Below are positions 31,695 through 43,894 of a stretch of 64,000 nucleotides of DNA, one piece after another (position 1 is the first letter of the stretch; each line of letters opens with the position of its first letter). The notes below the pieces were generated by a model, which was not told where the DNA came from, did not search any database, and was given only the letters and a program-made list of their open reading frames with translations. Source of the DNA: Erpobdella octoculata (taxonomy: Eukaryota > Annelida > Clitellata > Hirudinida > Erpobdellidae). The stretch is taken from contig OZ022247.1 of assembly GCA_963978895.1 (NCBI GenBank), positions 13,828,972-13,892,971 of the forward strand, read 5' to 3'. Both the position numbers and the translations under genes were made by a program.

Positions 31695-33362
31695 GGTATC
31701 CTATCATAAGAGCGAAAACATAAAGGCGAAAACAAAAGGGCGAACATAAAAGGGCAAAACTAAAAAGGGCGAATGCTAAAAAGATCGCACGATAATAAGA
31801 GCGAAAATGAAAAGGGCGAAACTAAAAAGAGCGCACAATAAAAAAGGCGAACGTCAAAAAAACGAAAATATGAAATATTAGAATTTATAACTTTACCCAC
31901 ACACTAGCAGCACAAACCAACTTTCTTTCTTCTGCTATCTCGCTTTCTCTCTCTTCTCTTTCTTTTTTTCTTTTTCTCTCTCTCTCTAGTGAAACGCATG
32001 GTACTTTATTTTTTGTTCTTCTCTTTTTTTTCTCACTCTCTATCTCGCTCGCTCTTTGTTGTTAATAAAATGCATGTTTTTTTTCTCATTCTTTCTTTTT
32101 AATGTTTTTCTCGTTATAATTCTTTATCTATTGTCTTTTTTGTTTTGTTTGTATCTCTTTTTTTCTATTTGTTTTTTTTCTCTCCCTTTTCCTAAATGAT
32201 GATGATATTGTGGCGCGGGTGTTTTAAATGTTTAGTTAATATTATAACAGTTAATCGTCTCCTTCTTTTTCTTTCTCTCTTTCTTCCCATCTCTCTTTCT
32301 CTCTCATAGCTTTCCATGAAGATTCACTCATGTGAATGTTACGAACACATTAAAAACACATTAGTGCCAGATGCCAATGTCACGGTCAAGAAACTTCCTA
32401 CTGAATTATAGTTCAAACTTGAATTTATAGATAAGTATTTTTGGTACAAAATTGGTTATAGGAAAATTTGCTCATGTAAAAACCTATTTAACTTTACAGT
32501 TTCTGTACAAAAAGTGATGCACAAATTATACCCAGCAGTGGAGAGTTATAAACCAAGAAAAATAATATTATAAATTACATTGTTAAATTAAACTGTAATA
32601 ATACATTAATGGGTTGAAATAACTTTGGACATTTTAATTAGGAGCAACTTGATCGCGGACATTTTACATAGCGCTAAAAATTGGAAAAAGAAACGCAAAT
32701 AAAATACACATTTTATCACTGTTTTGTTGATTATGGAACCGAAAAAATGATAGAGAAAACTTTATTTGTTTGTGTGCGTGCCTGAATGAAAAATATAGTA
32801 AAAGAGAAACTCAATTCGTGCGCGCAGGCGTGTATGTATGTGATAGAAAGAAAACCCGGTAATGGCGAGTATTTCAAATGGCTAAATCTAAAATTACTAA
32901 CAGGGCTGCTCGGAGTTTTTCGAGGTTTTCCCATCATTTTCTTTCATCTTTTCTCTCCCTCTGTTTCCTTTCCTTTCCTATTTGTTTTCCCGATCTCGCA
33001 CACACGGCCGCTGAATGCCCAGCTGCCACTCGCTTTCCCGTTCCTGCTCACACTCTCATTCGCTTGCCCAATCCCACTCGCTTTTCCGGTTCCACTTCAT
33101 TTTTGTTCTCATTTTTTTGCCCATAAAACTTTAAACAGATTTCTTAAAAATTGCTTGAAACATAGATAATACAAACTTATTTTCGCTTTTTTGATGTTCG
33201 CTTTTTTCATTGTTCGCCTTTTTTAGTTTCGCCCTTTTCATTTTCGCTCTTATTATCGTGCGCTCTTTTTAGCATTCGCCCTTTTTAGTTTCGCTCCTTT
33301 GTGTTTGCCCTTTTGTTTTCGCCCTTATGTTTCTGCCCTTTTGATAGTAAACCAATAAACAC
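31686..33362. mobile_element. foldback element with 9-bp target duplication (MULE-like)
   Basis: The element is 31695-33353, between direct copies of AATAAACAC at 31686-31694 and 33354-33362. Inverted ends begin GGT(A/T)T(C/A)CTATCA and run about 170 bases as tandem 'aaaagggcgaaa' units (31700-31865; inverse at 33180-33345). The interior has a CT-rich block (31920-32330) and no transposase. A 9-bp duplication with long arms fits Mutator-like foldback elements, but family membership without a transposase is an inference. Confidence 0.85.
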
Positions 33363-33640
33363 ACTGGCATGATACATTCAAAATTGCTGTATATTTTTAG
33401 ATGAAAAATTCAAATTTATGACATCTCAATATAATTAGCATATTTAGATAGATAATTCAAAAACAATTCAATATGTAAAAGTTTCATCGACATGTAACAA
33501 GAATTAACAGAGTAAATCAGTAAAAACTGTTTGAGAAATCGGTTGCTAACTTTTCACTCATTTAACATGGAAAATTCAAAGTTGTAGCATCTCAATAAAA
33601 TTGTTTGCTCATTATGCATGCATTTTACATGGCCTATTCA
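33354..33640 (+). repeat. repeat R, part 3
   Basis: This resumes repeat R, with recurring units 'cattttacatggaaaattcaaagttgt...ctcaataaaatt'. The unit recurs about every 120-200 bases, so R itself is tandemly organised. 33640-34030 shows no supported gene. Confidence 0.7.
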
Positions 33641-34029
33641 AAGTTGTTTAATTTCAATTTTATTGCTATGTGCCTCGTCATTTCACATCCTCTGTTCTTC
33701 AGTTAAAAAACTTCATCTTCTTTTCTTTCTTTTCTTAGAGATTTATTAATTAAAGTTATTCAACAGAAACTAATAAGATAACTCTGCATTAATGCCACTA
33801 CAACTACATAACATTAATCATTAAATAATGTAAAGTTTCTTTATCAGGCTGTGATGAAAAGAAGATCCCCGAGGAATTTCTAATTAGTTGGCCAGGAAGA
33901 GGTTAATGCGTCCATTAATTTGTCCACGTAGCTCCATAACTACATGGGTGGTCTGTAGTGCAACTCTTATTAAATAGTTTTTGTTAAATTATCTTTCTCA
34001 TTTTTGTTTAATTTAGCAAAACGTTTTTT

Positions 34030-35304
34030 TTACAGATTTAGTTCTTCAATTATGGTTGTGATTATGAGAATGATGAACATGTTTGTGATAATTATGAGAA
34101 TGATGAACATGTTTGTGATGATTATGAGAATGATGAACATGTTTGTGATGATTATGAGAATGATGAACATGTTTGTGATGATTATGAGAATGATGAACAT
34201 GTTTGTGATGATTATGAGAATGATGAACATGTTTGTGATGATTATAAGAACGATGAACATGTTTGTGGTGATTATGAGAATCATGAACATGTTTGTGATG
34301 ATTATGAGAATGATGAACATGTTTGTGATGTTATCACATTCAGATTGTCCATTACTTTGAGCGTAGTGTGGGCTGGAAGTCGTGATTGTAAGATTCCAAC
34401 TAGCCGCAAACTTACGCTTCTCAAAGCTGTTGAAAGGCATATTGTCATTCATCAGCACTTCTGAGATGCCGTGACGAGAAAATATAGACTTCAAATGTGT
34501 TATAACACTTGATGCAGTTTTGCTCGACAGTAGACAAACTTCAGGAAACTTGCTGTAGTAATCAACGACTAACAGATAGTCTTTTCCATATAGTGAGAAG
34601 ATGTCAGCTCCAAGTTTTTGCCATGGTCGATCTGGGATTTCATGAGGAATTAACGGTTCACGTTGTTGACATGGTCGATGTGATATGCAGGTTGAACACT
34701 TGTCTACAAAGTTATCAATGTCCTTGGCCATGCCGAACCAAAATATTGTTGAACGTGCTAGGGCCTTGCACTTTTCACGACCCTGATGTCCTTCGTGAAT
34801 CCAGTTCAAAATCTGTGGTTGTAAATTGGAAGGAATGATGATTGCCTCTCCAAACAACAATAGTCCCTCAACTTCATGAATGTCACCACTAATGCTGTGA
34901 AAACGACGCAAGTCTGCAGGCAGTTTGCTAAAAGGGAATCCTGAACGAACGTATTTTCTAAGCTGAGAAAGGATCTCATCGGTCTCTGTTGCAGTTCTCA
35001 AATCAGCCATAGTGTTGATTGATACCTCTGAATCATACAGTAAAGTATGTACGGTCACATCAATATCTTCAGCCAATTCCAGCTCTTCCCTTGTCTGAAG
35101 TTTTTTCAGGAAAGCACGTGATAACGTATCAGCTAAGTACATCCGTTTGCCAGGAGTGTACTGAACGTCGAGATCGTATTTCAAAAAACGTAGCAGCATA
35201 CTTTGTAAACGTGGCGTTGTTTGACCGACTGCTTTCTTATTAAGACATAAGTTTCGAATTAGAGCTACGTCTTGCCCTACTGCTAAAAAAAACTTGTCCA
35301 TCAC
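34030..35304 (-). pseudogene. Gypsy-type pol: RNase H end and integrase, with 30-bp repeat at 3' end
   Basis: The frame begins within the RNase H C-terminus (LQSMLLRFLKYDLDVQYTP, YLADTLSRAF). It continues through the integrase HHCC zinc domain (HEGHQGREKCKA, CSTC) and the catalytic core, with D in GADIFSLYG, D in LMNDNMPF and E in SNGQSE. After that Glu the reading frame passes into ten-residue repeats (TNMFIILIII) encoded by the minisatellite at 34049-34338, so the integrase C-terminal domain is gone. The reverse transcriptase half lies at 38960-40045 on the same strand, separated by 3.7 kb of inserted elements. It is a dead retrotransposon. Confidence 0.88.
34049..34338. repeat. 30-bp minisatellite inside Gypsy integrase
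   Basis: Nine to ten near-identical units (gagaatgatgaacatgtttg plus TGATGATTAT). Because 30 is a multiple of three, reading frames stay open on both strands, giving a 118-residue frame on plus and the extended Gypsy frame on minus. Confidence 0.95.
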
Positions 35305-35319
35305 ATTTTAATACAAAAT

Positions 35320-36336
35320 TGCATGGAAATTATACTAACGAAATCTCTTTACCCACCCCCAATAGGAATAATCCTCCTACTCTCTTCAGTCTTCATTCCT
35401 CCGGTTGTTTTTTTCCTACTGAAAATATTCCAGATATCGATAAAAATATCACTGATAAGATTATTGAATGTCAACCACAGTGATATTTTTAATTGGTTTT
35501 TAATCACGAACACGCATCGTGAACTGAAAGAAGTTATTTGCTATTTTATAAGAAATATTTGTCTTCTCATAAATGTAACTCTAAGGGTCATACATGTATG
35601 ACACTGTTTACACCTATTAACGGATTGGGTTTTTTTTAGAAAAGTACACAGGAATCTCTTGCTCTCGCCCTTATCTAGATGGATTCCTTAATTTAAGTTC
35701 ATATATTTTAACCGACATAGAAAAAAGAGTACTTAAAAAGGTCCATCCTTTGTACCTTCTAAAACACTTACTAATTCCTTAATAATTGACAAATTCACTT
35801 TAAAGCTTATTAGGCAACTTTACATAAAAGATTATTTTATTAGACACACCTCATCTAATACTGTCTCTACTATACCTTCTTTTATACGTAGCAACTGGCA
35901 GCCAGATCTTAACGACGTATCCTCTATTACCAAAAAAAACTACTAACCTCCTTATGCATTCTACCCATCATATTATCTCTTCCTTCTCTCTAACTAACTC
36001 TAATATCCATAACAATTTAAAAACTGGATTGAAATCTAATCTCCCTAAAGAGGAATGGAATGCACTTTATTTCCTTAAAAATAATACTAATATCATTATC
36101 AAAAAGGCTGATAAAAGTAATGTTTTCGTTATCCTAAATAGGACTGATTACATAAATGAAGGCCTCCACCAGTTATCTGATTTCAGATTTTATTCACCAA
36201 TTAGGAGTTCCATTAAACCAGTTGAAAAATTATCTAAATTATCAGATTGAGCACTTAAAAAACGATTAATTTCCACTAAAGTGTATGACTATTTATTACC
36301 TTCTTTTTCCTTTAAAGAATGTACTTTCTACACCCT

Positions 36337-36341
<5 letters not shown>
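35320..36341 (+). pseudogene. Penelope-like element reverse-transcriptase N-terminal part
   Basis: Broken frames culminate at 35954-36250 with LPKEEWNALYFLKNN, IIIKKADKSNVFVILNRTDY and LHQLSDFRFYSPI. The set LxKxExxALxxLKN, (V/I)IKxADK(G/S) and LSDxxFY is the finger region of Penelope-like reverse transcriptases. It continues as RLISTKVYDYLLP and then breaks at an (AT)n tract at 36342. The catalytic palm is missing. The fragment lies inside the interrupted Gypsy element. Confidence 0.75.

Positions 36342-36393
<52 letters not shown>
36342..36393. repeat. (AT)n tract at Penelope/Helitron junction
   Basis: About 50 bases of AT, directly abutting the CTAG end of the Helitron copy B1, whose insertion site is thus A|T within the tract. 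Confidence 0.95.
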
Positions 36394-37109
<716 letters not shown>

Positions 37110-37335
37110 TGTTTGTGGGTTAGTTTGTCTATTATAGAAACGGGAAAGCGACCCGGAACGGACAGCGAGCGGGAACGGAAAAGCAAGCGTGAGCGGGAAT
37201 GGGAGAGCAAACGTGAGCGGGAACGGGACAGCGACCGGGAGCGGGAAAACGACCGGGAGCGGGAAAGCGACCGGGAGCGGGAAAGCGACCGACAGCGGGT
37301 AAACGACCGAAAACGGGAAAGCGAACAGGAGTGGG

Positions 37336-38400
37336 AAAGCAGGCAGAGGCGTGGATTGGGGGGGGCTGAGGGGGGCCACGGCCCCCCTCAAGATTTTTCC
37401 ACCAAATAGAAAAAATATCTTTTCTAGCTCACCCATGAATGAGTATTTAGATTATTTGATAAAAACAGTGATTATTAAACATTCTGAATTATATCTATTT
37501 ATAATCTACCTACTGCTAGTATTTTTCAATCTTTTAGAGCTTAGTTTCTCTCACTTCTTACTTTTCTCATAATTATCTCTCCATCTCTTGCTCTTCTTCA
37601 CTGGCTTCCTCTTAAATATAGGGTGATTTTTAAAATTTACTTACTAGTGGTTAAAATTAAAAATTGCTCTTCTCCATCCTACCTAACTAACTTAATAAAA
37701 ATCCCTCCTAAGTCTGGTCTTTGATCTTTCTCTCTTAGCCACTTTCGTATTTTTTGTTAAACATTCTTTTCCTAAATGCTCTTTTTTCTACTCTGGTCCG
37801 TTTCTCTGGAACTCTCTTCCTACTTCTCTTACTAAATCTACTTCTCTTGCTTTCGGTCCATCCGATTGAACTCGCATGAAATTTAGACTCGTGTATCTGT
37901 CCTAGCTTGATGAACAATTAGCATATTCTTATCCTACACGGTTGCTTGAGCTCTCTCACTAAGATTTTTCCAATTCATTTCAAATTATTTTTATTAGCTC
38001 ATACACGATTGAGTATTTAGATTAGTTGATGAAAGCAATATTTATCATACTTGTTGATTAATATCCAATTAGTTAAAAATCTCTGCTATTATTTTCCAAT
38101 CTTTTGTTAGTACCTTTAGTCTATTTAATCTTGATGATTCAGTGGACAATTTTGTAAAAATGAAGGAACGTCGATACCCTTTGTTACATTCATAATTTAA
38201 ACCCTTTTTGTCTGCACTCAATATTAAATAAAAGTTAACTTTTTCTAAACCGTTTTTTAACTAATATGATGATTTACGTGAAAATGCAACATACAAATGT
38301 ATATTGGGATAGTCATTTTTGTTTGAAATTTCTCTGGGTTAAAGTTAAAAAATTTTCGCCCCCCTCAACATTTTGCTGAATCCACGCCTCTGAAAGCAGG
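37336..38400. mobile_element. hAT-type element H3 with 8-bp target duplication
   Basis: The element is 37344-38392 (1049 bp), with termini CAGAGGCGTGGATT and the exact inverse. The duplication AAAGCAGG lies at 37336-37343 and 38393-38400. The empty site can be read at 51767-51793 (reverse strand) with one AAAGCAGG. The interior carries a LINE 3' coding scrap (37565-37880) and no transposase. The truncated relative at 17289 carries the same LINE scrap. Confidence 0.95.
37565..37880 (+). pseudogene. LINE C-terminal fragment captured in hAT H3
   Basis: The frames read CSSPSYLTNLI, SGPFLWNSLPTSLTKSTSL. The order PSYLxxL ... GPxLWNSLPxxLRxxxSL is the C-terminal tail after the reverse transcriptase in CR1/L2/RTE-like LINEs. 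It is shared with 17349-17510. Confidence 0.75.
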
Positions 38401-38481
38401 TGGGAAAGGAAACGGGAGAGAAAGAGACAAACATTAGAAAAACCTCTAAAAAACCCGGGCAACGCCGCGTATCTCCGCTAG

Positions 38482-38748
38482 TACATACATAAACACACAC
38501 ACACATACATGCACATAAACATTCATACATACACACATACATACGCACATACATATATATATATATAGTTCCCGCTCGCTCACCCGCTCCGCTCTGCTCA
38601 TTTTGTGACGGATTTCAACCTTTTTTTCTCTATATTTGATTCCCCTTGACTCTCAAGGTTGTGTGAAAATTTCATTACGATCGGATGAATGGTGTAGCAA
38701 TGCATAAAGGACATGAATATATATATACATATATACATACAAACATTC

Positions 38749-38787
<39 letters not shown>

Positions 38788-38790
38788 GTT
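38482..38790 (-). mobile_element. Helitron family C 5' head (reverse) with CATA-type microsatellite
   Basis: Reverse-strand order is: AT tract, ATGAATGTTTGTATGTATA-like, GTCCTTTATGCATTGC, 'ttcatccgatcgtaatgaaa', CACAACCTTGAGAGTCAA, 'aaatccgtcacaaaatgagc'. A (CATACA)n stretch then leads to the CTAG of B2. It matches the heads at 51421 and 52795. Confidence 0.8.
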
Positions 38791-38859
38791 TTATCGTGTT
38801 TTTATTTTTTTATCATTTTATTATAACTTTTTTTGTCTTTTTCCGGGTTTGTTTACCTG

Positions 38860-38990
38860 ACTTTTTATTTGTTTATTTTTTCATCAATAAAAATTTCTGA
38901 AGAAGGCTGACTGACCAGCCGAAAGCTTAGATACCAAAAAAAAATTTTCACTTGACTTGTTATACTTCTGGTGTTTTTTTAAAGTTTGAG
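38860..38990 (+). other. Penelope-like 3' tail with degenerate hammerhead-like core
   Basis: CTGAAGAAGGCTGACTGACC then AGCCGAAAGC (38898-38927) shows a core CTGAAGA, a GGCT/AGCC stem and GAAA, again with one extra base after the core, like 10651-10672. Helices I and III are not convincing here. It lies at the right edge of the material inserted in the Gypsy element. Confidence 0.35.
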
Positions 38991-40045
38991 TAAGTTGGTT
39001 GGTATTTGATAACTTCCAGAAGACGATGATTGCTCTGGACAAAAACTTTTCTACCATAGATGAATTGTGAAAATTTATCACAGGCGAATACAATTGCGAG
39101 CAGTTCTCTCTTGATCTGAGCATAACGAGTTTCAACGTCGGTTAACGCACGTGATGCAAATGCGATTGCCTGTTCTTGCTGAAGAAGACACGAAACAATC
39201 CCTCCAGATGAGCTGCCTGTTTGAATGACGACTGGAAAACTGGGGTCAAAGTAAGTTTTGAAATGCTTCTTCATGACTTGACCACCAATTCCAAGTCACA
39301 TCACTTTTCAGAAATGGACGTAATGGCTCAGTGACTTTGGAATAGTTTGAAATGAACTTTGAAAGATAGTTTGTAAGTCACATGATGTGACGTAAGTCAT
39401 TTGAATTCACTGGAGTTGGCATGTTAAACAATGCCTTAACCTTATCAGCATCAGCGCTAACACCATGTTCTGAGAGTATGTGTTTAACATACATGACCTT
39501 GCTAACCTTCAGTTGCAATTTATCACGGTTGAATTGGACGTTGAACTTTTTGGCACGTTTTAGAACCAGTCTGAGGATATTGTCTCATTTTCTGCTGCAA
39601 TAATTAGGTCATCAAATATGATATGTCTCCAAAGATTTGAACATTCTTCTTCTGAAGAATTTCTGGAGATGATGAAATTCCAAAGGGCATTCGCAGGATT
39701 GAGTATCGCCCAAACGGATCTCTGGGGTCTAAACATAAACGAAGTGATTTGTTTTTCTTTTCCACAATCAATAGACTATTTACCCAATCAGTCGGTTCCT
39801 CGCGTTTGATGATGATTCTCTTGTTAACCATCATTTGCAGGGTAGATTTGAGCTTTGGTTGAAAAGTTAATGGAGCACGACGAGGAGGATGTATCACTGG
39901 AACAGCGTGTTTGCTCAACGCTATGTGATAAGTACCAGGAAAACATCCAAGACCCGAGAATACATCGACGTATTCGTCTAGGAGATCTGATGATGAACTC
40001 GCTGTGACTGTGTTGATGCGTCGGACGACATCTAACTGTTGACAT
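38960..40045 (-). pseudogene. Gypsy-type pol: reverse transcriptase and RNase H, 5' half of split element
   Basis: Reading from 40045 down: GCFPGTYHIAL-like and VIHPPRRAPL, KRIIIKREEPTDWVNSLLIVEKK, then LDPRDPFGRYSILRMPFGIS. Between LDPRD and FGRY the family normally has about 55 residues with reverse-transcriptase motif A, so the enzyme has an internal deletion. The next frame is connection-like (KVSKVMYVKHILSEHGV). RNase H follows (GGIVSCLLQQEQAIAFASRALTD, ETRYAQIKRELLAIVFACDKF). Two or more frameshifts are present. RNase H breaks off at about 38990, where the inserted block begins, and continues at about 35240. Confidence 0.87.
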
Positions 40046-41400
40046 GTTTTTTTTTATCTGAATAAAATAAAAATAAAAACAAAAATTATTTCAAGAACTG
40101 TAATAAAATAAAAACTAAATTTAATTTTGTAGAGCTAAATAATTATTTTGTATCCAATGCGGTTAACTTATTAACGCATCACTGCAAACATCTCAGCAAA
40201 ACCTTGGGATGCAACTTTTTCTCACGGCCCACTTATATTTGAAAAAAAAAACTAAAACTTTTTAAAGCCTTTCTTTATTTTTTTCTCCAACAAACTGATG
40301 ACCGGGGGGGTTAGTCGGAGCTGCTTTTTCAAAATATTTTCAAAGCCACTTTTTTATTTTTTCTGTATAAAAACTGATAGCTGATGACCGGGAGAGGGGG
40401 CTATCCGGAAGTAGTTTATCCATACATGTTAAACCACTTCAGGGGGGCCACTAGTTGGCCTATCCAACCTCAAAAACCTAAAATATCAGAATAGAAGCTT
40501 GAAGTGTACCTATATAAAATTACAGATTGTGTTTAAATTAAAAAACAAAACAGAAAATTAATTCTGTAATGCAAAGATTTACGATAAATATTGATTATTT
40601 TTATTTATTGCACTTTTTGTCACTTTATTTTTATAAACTATTCCAGCAAATCCAAAATGAAGTCATAAAAATAATAAACAATATGGGTGTTGCTGATGCA
40701 CCTTGGTTTTACATATAATATTTACATTGTCTTTTCAACTCCTGATATAATTTTAGTGGTTTTTTGGCCATTTTCATTTCGCCCCCTTTAGAGATAGCTC
40801 GCCCCCCAGAGCATGACGTCTAGTTGCGGGGCTCTCCCTGCATGTTCAGATTGCTCCTGCAGCATGGATGTGATAAGCGAATGCTCACACACACACACAC
40901 GCACGCACACACACACTACCTTGAATATTTTTATAAATAGGTAGGTACAAGTAGGGAGGGGTGGGGAGATGCATCCCCCACCAGAGTATCAATTGAAATA
41001 TTTTTGGGTATAATACCTGGTTTTTTTGGAAGAACTTGAAATTTTTTTGAAATACATCTCACCAGGAATTTCTGGATGCACCACTGGGTGTAAGGGGATG
41101 AATGATGTAATCATATTGCAGGGACAAGTACAGGATGTCCAAAATGGGGTGGGCAAAATTTTGTTTTATTTTTGTTTATTAAATAATAATAATAATTTTG
41201 ATATAGACAGCCGTGAGAGAATCACGACTGATAGGATACAATTTTACGAGTTCGCTGATTGTATTTTGGCACAAAAAACAGCTAAACTATGGACCAACGA
41301 TGCTACACTGTTTATCACTCTGCAAATTGGTAAATCGAGCTCAGATATAAAATTGTCTACTCACGCAAAAAGGAATCCAATACGTATTGAATCATCACGA
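40046..41400. other. spacer with mobile-element debris
   Basis: It contains two 'ctgatgaccgg(g)' units with T-rich arms (40300, 40385) related to 12860-12880, an (AC)n at 40886-40917, and a G/C-rich end-like stretch at 40780-40850. No gene is supported; a 126-residue frame at 41026-41406 has no recognisable domain. Confidence 0.4.
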
Positions 41401-41663
41401 GGTTAAGTAAAGAAAAAATTAACAATAGTAAACTCTAGGTTAAAAAATTTAAATTTTGGAAAGCATGGGGGCAAATTGTCTACACACGCCAGAAGGATTC
41501 CAATACGCATTGAATCATCACTAGGCTGAGTAAAGATAAAAAATATATAGTAAATTCTAGGTAAAAAATTTAAAATTTTGAAAATCAGGGAGGGAATGCC
41601 CCTGCCCCACCCCCAATTTACGTCTCTGAAAAAACTTCCGGGCAACGCCGGGTACCCCGCTAG
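41345..41663 (+). mobile_element. Helitron 3' end preceded by a ~120-bp tandem duplication
   Basis: It ends CCGGGCAACGCCGGGTACCCCGCTAG|T at 41663. Just before it, a ~120-base unit (ttgtctac(t/a)cacgc, 'attgaatcatcac', AAACTCTAGGT) occurs twice (41351-41470, 41470-41590). No 5' head is identified. Confidence 0.75.
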
Positions 41664-41813
41664 TTTGCAATAAAAAATGTTGGTTCCATAGCTTAAAATT
41701 ATAGTGATCGTTTTTTTGATGACCGGCTATTTTGATTCAGTCGCTTTTTTGAAGATTTTAGATATCTTACAACGGGCTGCATAACGACAGTAATCAATAT
41801 TTTTATAAACCAA

Positions 41814-42045
41814 CTAGCGGGGTACCCGGCGTTGCCCGGGGTTTTTAGAGGTTTTTCTATTGTTTTTCTCTATCGTTCGCGTTTCCTTACCCGCATGCTC
41901 TCACGCTCTCGGTCGCTTTCCGTTCTCGCTTGCTCTCCCGTTTCCGGCCGCTCTTCCGGTCCCGCTTGCTGTCCCGTTTCCGGTCGCTTTCTCACCCCCT
42001 TTCAATTTCCCGCCCGGTCAATTTCCCGCCTCCGGTCAATTTTAA
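41814..42045 (-). mobile_element. Helitron family B 3' part (reverse), copy B3
   Basis: Reverse-strand end CCCCGGGCAACGCCGGGTACCCCGCTAG|T at 41814, with the usual GGGAAAGCGACCGG body. The 5' head is not found, so it is truncated near 42045. It faces the 3' end at 41663, 150 bases away, tail to tail. Confidence 0.8.
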
Positions 42046-42204
42046 AATAATTAAACTTTTGGGAAATTTTTGGATCAGTTTCTTTTTAATACGTTTAATT
42101 GAATAAAAATGTCAAACAATGCAGAACGACATTTAACTGGACAACTGGAGAACCTAACATCATGACAGATAAATTTCATGGTTATTCAATATTAATAAGA
42201 TTGG

Positions 42205-42539
<335 letters not shown>

Positions 42540-42769
42540 GATGATAAAGGATAGTGTCAGGAAAACCATAATATAGTGAATTGCAGTAATCAATTTGAGA
42601 CAGAATAAGAGAAGAGGCTAGAAGTTGTAGAGAAAAGTCATCCATAAGCAGTGTTATTTTAGTTCAGTAAATAATTTTAGTTCTTATTTTTATTTTATTC
42701 TTAACTTTTATTTATTATTATTATTTTATTTTAGTTCATCTAATAATTTTAGTTTTTATTATTATTTAG

Positions 42770-43894
42770 TAAGCATCTGCGTCCCGATATCGTTATCTCG
42801 AATTCAATCGAGATTTCAAAACGATACGGGAGATCCCGTATCGCCATTGAAACGATACAGCCAGCGGAAGAAGTCTCGTATCTATATAATTAGCGATACT
42901 TAAAATTTCATTCCCGATAAAAATCCCAAAAAAATATCGAGATTTTTTAAAATATTTTCCAATAAATAACGAAAGTCATACATATTTAATTAACGATTGT
43001 CACAACTGTGAATATTTGCAATTGATTCATCAACATTGATTAATTAATCTACCTATTGACAGAAGTTTATAACTATTATCATCCCCACTTTAAATTTGGT
43101 TTTCCAGACAGCCTGTAGCCCCATTATTTACTATTTTTAGTCTGGGAACCGGCAGCAAAAAAGCCACGCTCCTCTTAGGCTGCTAGTCGAGCTCTGCATA
43201 CTACTGATACTACAAGCCCTACAAGGCAATCGTACTCGCTGACATCGATGACTATTATTATTAATGAGAATAATGAGTAATGTAATAGTAATGATCATTC
43301 TATGTTTATGTTTTGGTTTAGTCTGTTTCATAAACTTATTTTTTCAAATTTGTTACATAGAATTGGAATGATTATTTTAGTGTTTCGATATCCGTAATTG
43401 ACCGTAATAGTAGCTCATCTAAGACATTCTAAGATATATCTTTATAATCTCGATGATATTCTTGGTTGTGTGTGAGTATGTGTGTGCCACCTGTAGTGTG
43501 CACGACAGTGCCGTAGCCCGTATCGTCTGCAGCTGGAATTCGAAACTTTCTCAGCTTCTTTCTTGCTATTGCTAACCGCATTCGCCATCGCATTCGAAAC
43601 ACTAAAATAATCATTCCAATTCTATGTATTAAATTTTTTAATATTTATATATTTTTTTCAATGAATTTCTTTAATGTAGTTATTAATATTGTCTGTCGCG
43701 TATAGTTCATCATTCTATGTTATCTCTAGGCAAAATTTCCGCTTCAGTCGAGATCCCGAAATCGTATCGTATCGTATCGATATCGTATCGTTATTGGTCG
43801 AAGCGTCTCGTATCGTATCGTTTAATTCGAGGCAAATTTCAGAAATCGTATCGTATCGTATCGTTCCAAAAAAATAACGGGACGCAGAAGCTTA
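42770..43894. mobile_element. TA-flanked element X (1.12 kb)
   Basis: The element is 42772-43892, with inverted ends AGC(A/T)TCTGCGTCCCG and TA on both sides. (TCGTA)n-like repeats lie near the right end (43770-43865). Two short frames of unknown function (RMRLAIARKKLRKF..., KPKHKHRMIITITL...) are shared with copy Y. No transposase is seen. Confidence 0.85.

Noticed and set aside
35019..35243. plus-strand frames opposite the Gypsy integrase
   Set aside because: Antisense shadows of the clear reverse-strand integrase frame.
41026..41406. 126-residue hypothetical gene
   Set aside because: Overlaps a ~120-bp tandem duplication next to a Helitron end; no domain or splice logic could be recognised.
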